From: Mytilus edulis
Taxonomy: Eukaryota; Mollusca; Bivalvia; Mytilida; Mytilidae
NCBI RefSeq assembly: GCF_963676685.1
Contig: NC_092351.1
Location: 37,376,733 to 37,440,732, forward strand
Length of the DNA: 64,000 nucleotides
Reading direction: 5' to 3'
Shown here: in pieces, positions 36,431 through 47,605 of the stretch
Numbering within the stretch: the first letter of the stretch is position 1
How the letters are laid out: each line of letters opens with the position of its first letter
Made by a program: the position numbers and the translations under genes
Notes under the pieces: generated by a model
Database searches by the model: none
Seen by the model: the letters and a program-made list of their open reading frames with translations, nothing else
Told to the model about the DNA's origin: nothing

Positions 36431-38049
36431 TAATGGCATCACTAGGTTTACTAGAATATATTTAAATAACTACCCAAATCGACTGAAAAAAATACATTTT
36501 CGACGATGTCTTGATTTTTCAAAGTGTCATATACAATAGTATATATACATATGGCCTTTCAAATATCGTTTTGATTTCTAACATCACTGAAGAGACATTT
36601 AAAAATTGTCAAAATCCGGATATGGTGTACTAATGTTTGCATCTATTGTTTGGGGTTTATCATATTTTCCGAAAGTTAATTGTTTTCTGTTCGGTATTAA
36701 ATTAATAATTAAGATCCATTTTGTTAATCTGGTGAACTGTTTATTTGGAAATCGTCAACGGCAGTCAGCAGGGTTAAATAACATCTTTTGTTCGACCTGC
36801 TAGTCAAATGCGTTTTGTTAAAAATAATTTTTCACTTTATTTGTATTTTTGAAAGTGTTGTTTCTATTGTATTTAGACCCCTCTACCAAGAAATTTGTTT
36901 TGCATGCACACGTAAAAAATGCAGTTTTGATCCAACGCAAAAGTTTGAGCGTTGTGTGCAACGAGTGGTCTAGCGCGTCGTGGTCAAGTGGTCTACGTGG
37001 TCGGGTGGTCTAGTACGTTGGGCATAGTGAAAGGCGAATCATTGCCACTATATATCGGTAGCATGAGTTCTAACCTCTTATATGATCTAAGTTGGGCATC
37101 CACCAATCAGACCGTAAGTTTCTTTAACTCCATACAGCAAATTGGACGACCCTCTTGCTTTTCAGTTGGTGTACTACTGGGTCAAATCAATCGAAATCAC
37201 CATACCTTTATACCTACAGTATATAAGGTAGCGGAACATGCACTTCATGGTGAAATGTTTTAATACGGTTGCATCCAAAAAAAATATCCACCTATTAACA
37301 AAGACAACAGTAGTACATGTCGGTATTCTAAGGTCAAAAATTGATCGAGAGAAAACAAATCCGGGTTTTAAACTTAACCCGGGAAAAACACATCAACTAT
37401 GAGAGAAAAACAAAGCAACAACAGGAACACTCAAGTGCAACAAATACAAACGCCAACATACATAGAAACGAATTATTTGATAACAACTACCATAAAATTG
37501 AGAATGGAAATGGGGAATGTGTCAAAGAGACAACAACCCGACCAAATAAAAAACAACAGCAGAGGGTCACCAACAGGTCTTCAATGTAGCGAGAAATTCC
37601 CGCACCCGGAGGCGTCCTTCAGCTGGCCCCTAAACAAATATATACTAGTCCAGTGATAATGAACGCCATACTAATTTCCAAATTGTACACAAGAAACTAA
37701 AATTAAAATAATACAAGACTAACAAAGGCCAGAGGCTCCTGACTTGGGACAGGCGCAAAAATGCGGCCATTTATTTTCAGTTCAAAATGGTGGGTAGTTT
37801 TAATATTGTAAATGTGTCGCATTTACAAATCAAAATATGTTTTAAAATGCACTTTGAATTAAAAGTGTCAATATTCTTTTAAGCCAATTTATCTTATAAT
37901 TTTCAAATAAAAACTATCATATTGGAACTAATCATGGTAGTATATTTCCGAAGAAATTTGTCTACTCTTGCATTGATTGTTCTAAAACGTCGAAATTTTG
38001 AACGTTAGGAATTCATAAAGGGAAAGCATAAACATTGTCAGAAATCTTA
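36431..38049. other. Repeat-bearing stretch before the duplication
   Basis: Holds interspersed repeats (about 37295-37490 and 37487-37770). Near 36960-37080 a TGGTCAAGTGG and a GAGTTCTAACC faintly resemble pol III boxes. A 46-bp piece at 37869-37914 repeats the LINE fragment at 36131-36176. No supported gene. Confidence 0.45.
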
Positions 38050-39434
38050 GTTTGCATTTCAAAGGAATTCCTGCAACAAATGGTCAACTTTTACATGTGT
38101 TGTTTTTCTATTTACACTCTCTATGAAATATGTTTAAACTCTTATGACAATACAGCTGTAGTATAATTCGCGTTTTAAAATATACCAAGCCTTATCGAGT
38201 TACGATTAAAGAAACTTTTAAGCTGCTTGACCCTTTGCCGTTGTAATTAAAGTTAATGCAACAGGACTGGATTGAATCTCATGAAATTGTATAGACTTTA
38301 TTTGCTTGACCGATAATAAACTTCTATTTTGACACTTTTAGCCAATCATTGCAAAACTTAACCCAATTATTTCCCTAAAGTACAACTAATTCACTTTCAT
38401 AAATTTAATACCGACAAGCATAAAAGACAAAAGTAAAAAAGTTCTATGTATTGAACAAAATACCATATTGCCACACTTTTCAGACATTTTAATAGGATAT
38501 CAAATTGATTGTATATAAACCAATGGATATCAAACAAATAAATAATTTCGATTTCTGTTTTAAAAATATTTGTTCAAGTCAGGATATTCTAGGTTAAAGA
38601 ATAAAGGGATTATCTGTCATGTAATTTAATGCTCATATTATGCAACTTAATAAATAATTAACAAGTTTTTCAATAACTTTATGCAATAATTGTTTGACTT
38701 CTATTGTTTGCATTATATTCGATATTAAACCATGTTTTTGTTGTCATTCTTGCCTTTGAAATCTTGATTATCAATTTTTCTTAAGAAAAGTAGACATTAT
38801 AGATACCATACGTCAGGATTTATCAAAACTCATTTATGATTCGAAAAAAAAACAGCCTTTTTGTACAAAAATTAGGCCGTTAGTTTTCTCGTTTGAATTG
38901 TTTCACATTTGTCATATGCATTTCGGGGCCTTTAATAGCTGACTATGCGACATGGGCTTTGCTCATGGTTGGAGACCGTGTGGTGACCTATAGTTGGTAA
39001 TTTCTATGTTATTTGGTCTTCTGTGAAGAGTAGTCTCATTGGCAATTACACCACATCTACTTTATTATATTCACCATTGCCAACAAGAATAATAACGAAA
39101 AGACAAACTGCAGTAAAAAGAAGAGGGAAGATCCCAGAGTATTTTACGAGTCAGCAAGATAAAAATCGAATTACTCATATCTCCAAAATTAACTAGATTA
39201 TAACAAAATGACAATACTGTAACGGTTTTTTTCTCGGAAATTTTAATTTCTTGATTTCAAAGGCCAAACCAGTTCGAGGGATTTAAATTTTTCGTTTGTC
39301 ACTGACTCTTATCTCCCTGAGTGATCATTTCAGAGGAAGAAACATTTTCGTGATTTTATTTGAATCGAGAAATTAGAGAAAAATAAACCATTCGCAAGGA
39401 CTTCATAGGGTTTAATATATAGTGTTACTTTAAT

Positions 39435-39587
39435 ATGGTGAAGGTTTTGTATACAAATGTTTTTCTTGTGCTATTTTGGATGATACTCGTCCAAAATCTG
39501 CAGCCACAAAAGTTTGTGTCTTCTTTTCATGAATTTATTATCAATTTCAAGTTTATTCAGAAATACAACATGTCGTTACAGACTTAG
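39435..39587 (+). CDS. Short signal-peptide-like frame, copy 1 only
   Basis: 50 codons starting MVKVLYTNVFLVLFWMILVQ, a plausible signal or anchor sequence, 1.3 kb upstream of the gene C penultimate exon. In copy 2 (about 49765) the ATG is AGG and one T is missing, so the frame is lost. No good splice donor follows, so a link to gene C is only a guess. Confidence 0.25.
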   Translation: MVKVLYTNVFLVLFWMILVQNLQPQKFVSSFHEFIINFKFIQKYNMSLQT

Positions 39588-39715
39588 AGGACCCGCGTGA
39601 AGCTCTACATACTTTGAGTAGAGGTTGAAGGATATTTTGAAAAGAAACCACTCAAGCAATTTATATTTTTTTAATTTTCTATTTCTTTAGTGTTACTCAA
39701 GAAGACTGACGCCTC

Positions 39716-39965
39716 ATAAATAAAGGCAACAGTAGTACACCGCTGTTCAAAACCCGTAAATCGATGGAAAAAAACTAAATCGGGGTAACAAACTAAAACT
39801 GAGAGAAATGCATTAAATAAAAGAGGAGAACAATGACACAACATTAAAATGTAACAAACACAGAAACGAACTAAGCATTAGACAACATCCGATGAGAATA
39901 ACAAATATAACATCAAAACCAAATACATAAATTTTGGATGGAAAAGTACCGTGACACGTCTTATA
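39716..39965 (+). repeat. Interspersed repeat (AAGGCAACAGTAGTACACCG family), shared by both duplication copies
   Basis: Copy 2 carries it at 49980-50222, so it was inserted before the duplication. Other copies lie at 4162, 37295 and 45633. Confidence 0.65.
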
Positions 39966-40380
39966 GTAATGTGAACCTTTTTATTCTCTGTACTATATTT
40001 TTTTGGTGTACATTAAAGTTTTCAGATTATTTATTTGCTCTATTCTGGGTTTTGTTTAATAGTTGTTTTATTTTATCAAATGGCGATTAAATCAATCAAT
40101 AAATTCGTGACATTTTAATAAATAAGTTCAATACAGAATCATCAGCAACAAATTTTCAACCCAAGTTTAAAATAACTTGACAACAAAAGGTTGTATTGAT
40201 TACTGTATATTAAATATAATTTCTGATCTCAAATAAATGTTGAACAAATTGTACTTTAAATACTTATGACATTTTCCAGCCTAGTAGTCAATACTATGAA
40301 TACAATGCTATGATAATACAAATATTGTTGTGATTGAAATTTACTGTTATAAAATTTTAGAATTCATTTTAAAACATCTG

Positions 40381-40585
40381 CTTACCATTCCGGAGCGCCT
40401 GATATCACCCCTAGTTTCGGTGGGGTTCGTGTTGCTTAGTCTATAGTTTTCTTGTTGTGTCATTTGTACTTTTATTTGTCTGTGTGTCCTTTTGTTTTGT
40501 TTAAGTCATTGCGTTGTCAGTTTATTTTTCGATCTTTGAGTTTGAATGTCCCTCAGGTATCTTTATCATCTCTGTCATTTAAGGA
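40381..40585 (+). repeat. SINE-like repeat shared by both duplication copies
   Basis: GCAACACGACGGGTGCC family, 5' truncated; the counterpart in copy 2 is 50640-50835. Confidence 0.65.
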
Positions 40586-40919
40586 ATATTTCTCCCTCAT
40601 GCTTAGCTCGGATTCTTAGTACGGGTTTGGCTATACTTTGTGTCTTTTTATTTTGATCAGTCCTTCAACGTTTGTATAAGGTTTTGGATTTTCAAATATG
40701 TTGGCCCCAGCATTACTGAAGAGGCAATAATTGTCGAAATACGCATCTGGTGCAGTACAACTGATACAGTTTACTAGTTTATTATTTCAAATACCAAGAA
40801 CGAGAAAGAACTTAACAGAGGAAATAAATGTTTCATGCGTTTTACATTTCATAACCCTTGATTATCGTCAACATGTTTGTTTTTTTGCGAATTGTGTACA
40901 TCAATTTCTTCTATTTTAG

Positions 40920-40965
40920 GTTGGTAATCCAATGTCAGAACCGTTCGGTCAATTTGCAGACCGAG
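40920..40965 (+). CDS. Gene C penultimate exon, copy 1
   Basis: 46 bp between TTCTTCTATTTTAG and GAG|GTAAGT, phase 0 to 1, 15 open codons. Flanks and length are preserved in copy 2. Confidence 0.65.
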
Positions 40966-43900
40966 GTAAGTAAATAAATAAATTTAAAAAAAAAAACAGG
41001 ATTCGAAATAGGGGGAAAATCAATATTAATTCTAAATAGAATTTTTATACAAAAATCTAAATCAGCGCCACTTTGTAAAAAATAAAGTATATAAAGCTAA
41101 TGAGTAAATTACTAAATTATGTACATATATATTGTCATTGTTATTTACTGTGTATATAGAAACCAAGCTTAAGTTTCAACCTAGGTTTGGTTTAAGCCAT
41201 AACAAGATTTCTATGGCGATGTCTCCAAATTTTCAACGAGAGTTCAAGATTTTTTTACAGTAAATGATATATAAGACAAAAGATGCACTCGATTGGTCTT
41301 CGAAATATAAAAGGTTAAAGCCTAAATATGACGAAACAGAAAGAATTTCTACTGATGCCTGTTTGAAGAATTTCCGACATCATCATGTTAAAAAATATTA
41401 AAACATGGTTTTATATGAAAAATACTCATAATGATGCGTAACTATCAAAACAATTAAAAAAAAGACCAAGAAAAAAAACTCCAAGAGGATTGCACCTCAC
41501 TACATTGTCTAATAATGGTCTGACGTGCAACAACATGTTTGATAACTGATTGGGGCATTTCTTTGAAGTCTGGACGTCGGTGTATTGACTGGTTGGAGCT
41601 AAAGCCAGCCCCCATATAAAAGACCCTCGAACGACATCAGACCGATCTCCAACGAATTAATAGAGAGCGATAAGACATTCAGTTGGAATGTTTACCGTTT
41701 TGAGCTTTCTTAATCGTATCTTCAACTACGACATAGCTGTATGGTGTCGAGCTAAAAAAAGAAGAAATTATTATAAAAATGTTTGATTTATGTTCTTTTG
41801 ATCCGGACGCTGATTTTACTTCTTTTTGTTTTATTCATTTTAATATTTCAATGTAGTCAATCTAGATTCAAATTGTCAAACTTGCCATACAATTCAGATA
41901 CACAGCCAGTTAAAAGCAAATGTAACTGCTTTTAACCTCGTTATCCTGAGTATGACACTTCTTTATTTTTTTTTCTTCAATTTTTATGGCCCCGCAACGA
42001 AATTGTCGGTGCCATATAGTTTTACCCTTGTCCGTCTTTCCGAAATTCCGCCATTCCAAAATTCCGTCATTCCGTCATTCCGTCATTCCGCAACAAACCA
42101 TTATACGGAGTTTTTTTATGCCCCACCTACGATAGTAGAGGAGCATTATGTTTTCTGGTCTGTACGTCCGTTCGTCTGTCCGTTCGTCCGTTCGTCTGTC
42201 CGTTCGTCCGTTCGCCAGGATTCAGGTTAAAGTTTTTGATCAAGGTAGTTTTTGATAAAGTTGAAGTCCAATCAACTTGAAACTAAGTACACATGTTCCC
42301 TATGATATGATCTTTCTAATTTAAATGCCAAATTGACCCCCATTTCATGGTCCATAGAACATGGAAAATGATAGTGCGAGTGGGGCATCCGTGTACTATG
42401 GACACATTCTTGTTTCATTTATAAAACTATTTACAGTATAAAAAAGTGCCTTCAAAAAATTTGAATTATAGCACGTTTTCATTTTGGATAGGTTCCGTTA
42501 CATAAACTTGGTTACCCATATGAAAGGTAAGGTGTTTGTACAAGCAGATTTTGTTTCGAATGTTGTTTTTTTTTTGTTTGGTTTTATTCGTTTTGCTTTG
42601 ATTTTTGTTTATTTTTGTACTGGAGATTGATTTTTGGTATTTTGCATAGAACACAATAATTTGTCCATTTAGCTTATATAGTCTTGGTGTATATTCTACT
42701 ACTAGCACACGAAGAAGAAGTATTTGCACAAAATCGTCATGCTCCCGAGACAGTTTTCATTTCGACAATTTTTTTATGATCTTATTCATCAGTGTTGGTA
42801 ATGCGTCTAGACATACTATTTGGTAGCTTTTCAGACATTCATTATGACGTTGATGTTGAGAGGTAAATAACTGCTACTGAACAATCTGAACATAGACGAA
42901 ATCGATCAAAATTACTGTTTCAGATCAAAATTTGTTTACTACTGACACTCATTCACTTTTGACCGCCGATATTAAAATTTAATCAATCCATAGTACTTCG
43001 AGATTAAGGAAAAAATCTCACGAATGCAACAATGCAACAATCGGGAATATATCACATTTGGTAAGTAACAGGTCTGATGCCTATTTTATTTTCTGAATAC
43101 CACGAAATCATGTCTCAAGTCAGTGAGTTAAGACGCAACTTATATAGTGTTAATTTTAGTCATTTTTCCTCGTAACTCTGTTGGGGAGCACACATCCCAG
43201 TTAATTTATAATCTGAGATCACCCTCAGTTTTTGGTGGAGTTCGTGTTGCTCAGTCTTTAGTTTTCTATGTTGTTTTTTTGTGTATTATCATTAGTCTGT
43301 TTGTCTTTATCATTTTTAGCCATGGCGTTGTCAGTATATTTTCGATGAGTTTAACTGTTCATCATGCATCTTTCTCCCTCTCCTTTGCACATGCTAGAGC
43401 GTGATGTATCGATTGTACGACATACGATAGACCTACCGTGTTTAGACACCTTCATTTGCTGTATAGATATCCAGTAGACCCTTGCTTATTAAAGTTTTAA
43501 AGATGCACAATAAAACAACAAAAAAAACATATATATTGAAAGAACATTCATATTAGTTGGTACAATTAAAGATGATTCAAGTTCAAGAAAAGAGTCTTCA
43601 TAATAGAACATAGAAACATTAATGGAAAGTATTACATACAAATAATAACCGCGTTTTCAACTATTTTTTAATACGTTTGTCTGTTATATTGACAGTTATT
43701 TCTGCGAATACGTCTTCATATATTGTCAGAAATCAAAGGCATTGTTTTAGTGCAATATTGTTCAATGTTCATGTTTAATATTTAAGCGACATCTCCCATA
43801 ACCTGGTATATGACACATAAAAATTAATTTAGACATAATGTACAGCTTGTAAATATATACTCGTTTTCCTTAAGTCATTTATTCATTTCGTTTTTTACAG

Positions 43901-44064
43901 ATTATGTGTGGATCACAGGAGTCGTTGTGTCAGCAGTGATAGTAGTCGTTGTTCTTGCCGTTATTATAATTTATGCCTATTTGAAATGGAAACGGGAATA
44001 CCTAAGGACAAATCCAAAAGCTGCGAGGAAGAAAGGGGATCCACGACCTACATTTCCTTTATAG
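40920..44064 (+). CDS. Gene C: single-pass membrane protein, last two exons
   Basis: Exons 40920-40965 and 43901-44064 join in phase 1 to read VGNPMSEPFGQFADR, then DYVWITG, a 22-residue hydrophobic span (VVVSAVIVVVVLAVIIIYAY), a basic stop-transfer LKWKREYLR and a short tail ending RPTFPL. Upstream exons are not identified. The final intron phase, the Asp split across it and the aromatic/Trp residues before the span match gene B, so membership of the same family is possible. A poly(A) signal follows at 44197. The same exon pair recurs in the second duplication copy with a nonsense change. Confidence 0.65.
41615..41622 (+). promoter_or_regulatory. TATA-box-like motif, copy 1
   Basis: TATAAAAG, full consensus, followed by a GAACGACATCAG stretch. 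Kept in copy 2 at 51839-51846 with similar flanks. It sits in the last intron of gene C; no conserved open frame follows, so its target is unknown. Confidence 0.3.
41986..42117 (+). mobile_element. 5' fragment of a Helitron-like element
   Basis: Opens with an imperfect hairpin ATGGC (41986-41990) and GCCAT (42011-42015), then CCGTCATT simple repeats; interrupted by the next element. Absent from copy 2. Confidence 0.5.
42118..42415 (+). mobile_element. Helitron/Helentron-like element (298 bp)
   Basis: Starts ATGCCCCAC; the perfect complement GTGGGGCAT lies 27 bp from the other end (42380-42388), followed by GTGTACTATGGACAC and the terminus TTCTTGTT. A GTCCGTTCGTCT microsatellite lies near the start. 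It has the same plan as 18564-19191 but unrelated sequence. Confidence 0.6.
43901..44064 (+). CDS. Gene C last exon, membrane span and tail, copy 1
   Basis: 164 bp after CGTTTTTTACAG, stop TAG at 44062-44064. Relative to copy 2 the visible protein differences are conservative (Val/Ile twice, Ile/Met once), which suggests selection on the span at some time. Confidence 0.75.
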
Positions 44065-44196
44065 CATTTGATAAAAAAAAGTATTTAAATATGCTCTCTG
44101 ATTATTTATTGCAGCACCTAAGTGTTCATAAAGTGTTACAACGAAAAAGGTGCCTTATTAACATCGTCCAAACATTATAGATGGGTGAAAGTACGA

Positions 44197-44202
44197 AATA
44201 AA
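44197..44202 (+). terminator. Poly(A) signal of gene C, copy 1
   Basis: AATAAA 133 bp after the stop codon; conserved in copy 2 at 53714-53719. Confidence 0.5.
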
Positions 44203-45549
44203 TCTAAATTAAACTGTGATGTATGAATAATTATGTGACTATGACATTTGTTATTCTATACTGAGCTATACTGAACTTCAGATAATTCGCCGTTTCATAA
44301 TCTAATGCATCTTGGGTAATATTTTCAAAAGTGTACACCAAATCGTCCTGATTGGTTAAAAATGTCACAAACAATGGAAATTTAACCAATGACGTTACGT
44401 GATTTTCATTTTTGGGTACAAACAATGAAATTACCCATGATTCTTTGGATTCTGAAGCGGCCAATTGTGGTGTGTAACAACAAGCTGTGTTTTGTTATAT
44501 ATTGTAAATATTTATTATATGATAATGGCAAAAAAAGTATAATACAATTTGAATTAAAAAAAAAACCACTTATTATTATATAATATGACTAACCAAGATC
44601 CAGTTATGCATATTAAGGGCAACTTGTTTTGAGTTAAATGCATTTGTTCCTTCGATAACAGCATATTTCATTGTTCGATTTAAATATCAATGTCTTCATC
44701 GTTATTAAAAAAAAAACAGAAAAAGAAATGACATAACAAAAATAAATGACATAGAAAAAAAAGACAGCAAAAAAAATAAATACCAAAAGTTGGCCGAAAA
44801 ACATTTCAACAAAACATTACACAACATATTTCATATTAAAAAGTTTCACAAAGAAGAGAATCTTCGTTCAAATTTATTTCATTTTTGTTCCATCTGCATA
44901 TGTAAGTTGCCAGTTATTTAAAAAAACAAAACAATCATATTAACCTTTTCTTAATATGTCCTTCAGGAATATGGCAGTTGTTATCAAATAGCCCGTTTGG
45001 CATTTGTTGTTATTGCACGTCATTGTTGCTGCTGTTCTGTTGTTGTTCTCTTATGGGTGATGTGTTTCCCTCGGTTTAAGTTTGTAACACGGATTTGTTT
45101 TCGCTTAATCAACTTTTGAACAGCCAAATACTGTTGTTGCTTTTATTTATGAGCAACATTATTTTGGAGATACTGTTATGCAGATTCCTGGAATTATCCA
45201 GGTTTGAAAAAAAGATCATTGAATAAAACTATTTGCAAACTATTGATGTAAGTTAGTACTTAATTATTCATTTTCAAGTATTCCCAATATTCGTCTAAAA
45301 TGGCTGAAAACAGCTCACTTTATGTCGCTAGAAACATACAAGGTGTCATTTGTTAGACGATTGAAAATGGATAAATTGTTTAATAGGACTTGAAACTTTG
45401 TGTCAACATCTTACACATTTCACTTTGAACAAGATTCATAATACATGTAAGTAAAGTATAACAAAAGGTGATAAAAATGCAGGAAAATATGTATAAAGCT
45501 CATTTAAAAACTTTAATTAAATAGTGTAAATTATTTATCAAAATTAATT

Positions 45550-45973
45550 CTAGTCTTCAAAGCTTTTCAAATATGTTATAATTTCATCTGATTCTACGGC
45601 TCCTCTATCATTATCACTGGATATCTGTGCATAAATAAAGGCAACAGTAGTATACCGCTGTTCAAACTCATAAATCCATGGACAAAAAACAAAATCGGGG
45701 TAACAAACTAAAACTGAGGGAAACGCATAAATATAAGAGGAGAACAACGACACAACACTACAATCTAACTAACACACACAGAAACGGACCAAGCATCAGA
45801 CAAAATCCCACGAAAATAACAAATATAACATCAAAACCAAATACATGAATTTGGGATAGAAAAGTACCGTGACGAGTCTTATCGCAATGTCAATTTACAC
45901 TCAAAAATAAGAGAAAACAAAATAATTCCAGAACTGTATGTTATTCGGTCGAAGCTCTGTGGCCTTCAATAAA
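45550..45973 (-). pseudogene. Duplicated last exon of the JmjC-TPR gene, split by a repeat
   Basis: The 3' half (45550-45632, reading ESDEIITYLKSFED then stop) and the 5' half (45920-45973) match the intact exon at 54971-55102. An AAGGCAACAGTAGTATACCG-family repeat (about 45633-45919) separates them. It lies outside the linear gene, whose own last exon is intact, so this copy is dead. Confidence 0.8.
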
Positions 45974-47605
45974 TAAGAATGCATATTTATAAGTATGATA
46001 TTTTGAATATTTTGAATTATAGGAATGCTTTTGTTTAGAATAACTTCAAGGAAGGTACTTAAATTCATTTTTTTTCTTTCTCACATTTCACCGTGACACA
46101 GCCTCATGTCACATTTGTTTCATTATCTACAGAAATTGGAATTTGGACAGAAATGATAAAGGCTTTAGCTTTCATACTGGCTATAAGTTGTGTTAACAAC
46201 ACCACGTAGACAGAATTCGTGACGAATGGTGACTTAGTTGTTGTTTATTTTTCGTATTTCTGCATAATTTGTCAGGTGTTTTGTCAAGTAAAAAATAAGT
46301 AATTAAACGAATGTTGGTTGTTCCTAACAGTAAAAAAGCGATGCGAACAATCAAATCAAACACGTTCCCCCCTTTTTTTTTTAATATATGATAGAAATAA
46401 ATTGAGAGACAGTGTTACTACATCATGTAAAATGGAGACCAAAGATAACAAAGGCATATTCAAACTCGAATATTGACAGCAAACTGACAATGTCAGGAAG
46501 TATTATTGTATGATAAAAAAACCCAGCAGTTTGCAAAACACAACATAGAAAACCAAAGATTTTTCAACACGAACCCTGAGTCTACATTTCAAAGGAAGTC
46601 TGGGAATTCCTGCAACAAATGGTCAACTTTTACATGTGTTGTTTTTCTATTTACACTCTGTATGAAATATGTTTAAACCTTTATGACAATACAGCTGGAG
46701 TATAATTCGCGTTTTAAAATATATCAAACATTACCGAGTTACGATTAAAGAAACGTTTAAGCTGCTTGACCCTTTGCCTTTGTAATTAGAATTAATGCAA
46801 CAGGACTGGATTGATCATCATGAAATTGTATAGACTTTATTTGCTTGATCGATAATACACTTCTGTTTTGACACTTTTAGCCAATCATTGCTAAAGTTAA
46901 CCCAATTATTTCCCTAAAGTACAACTATTTAACTTTCATAAATTTTATACCGACAATCATAAAAGTCAAAAGTATAAAAGTTATCTCGAAGTTCTATGTA
47001 TTGAATAAATTCCATACTGCCACACTTTTCAGACATTTTAATAGGACAGCAAATTGATTGTATATAAACCAATGTATATCAAACAAATAAGTAATTTCGA
47101 TTTCTGTTTTAGAAATATTTGTTCAAGTCTGGATATTCTAGGTTAAAGAATAAAGGGGTTATCTGTCATGTAATTTAATGCCCATATTATGCAACTTAAT
47201 AAATAATTAACAAGTTTTTCAATAACTTTATGCAATAATTGTTTGACTTTTATTGTTTGCATTATATTCGATATTAAACCGTGTTTTTGTTGTCATTCTT
47301 GCCTTTGAAATCTTGATTACCGATTATTCTTAAGAAAAGTAGACATTATAGATACCATACGTCAGGAATTATCAAAACTGATTCATGAGTGGAAAAAAAC
47401 AGTCTTTTTGTACAAAAATTAGGCCGTTAGTTTTCTCGTTTGAATTGTTTTACATTTGTCATTTCGGGGCCTTTAATAGCTGACTATGCGACATGGGCTT
47501 TGCTTATGGTTGGAGGCTGTGTGGTGACCTATAGTTGTTAATTTCTGTGTTATTTTGTCTTTTGTGAAGAGTAGTCTCATTGGCAATTACACCACATCTA
47601 TTTTT

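Larger units (their letters stand above)
38050..46288. repeat. Segmental tandem duplication, copy 1
   Basis: Aligns along its length with 46582-55422: same order of a repeat fragment, the gene C penultimate exon, a TATA-like motif, the gene C last exon and the JmjC-TPR last exon. Carries private insertions at 41986-42415, about 43212-43385 and 45633-45919 that are missing in copy 2. Confidence 0.9.

Noticed and set aside
36952..37263. 103-codon frame in a stretch with weak pol III-like boxes
   Set aside because: The frame shows no protein family, and the box B resemblance is too poor to call a SINE or tRNA.
44231..44464. 77-codon minus-strand frame starting MAASESKESW
   Set aside because: It is in the 3' flank of gene C, contains an ATTGGTTAAA/TTTAACCAAT inverted repeat, and a base change in copy 2 disturbs it; no evidence of coding.
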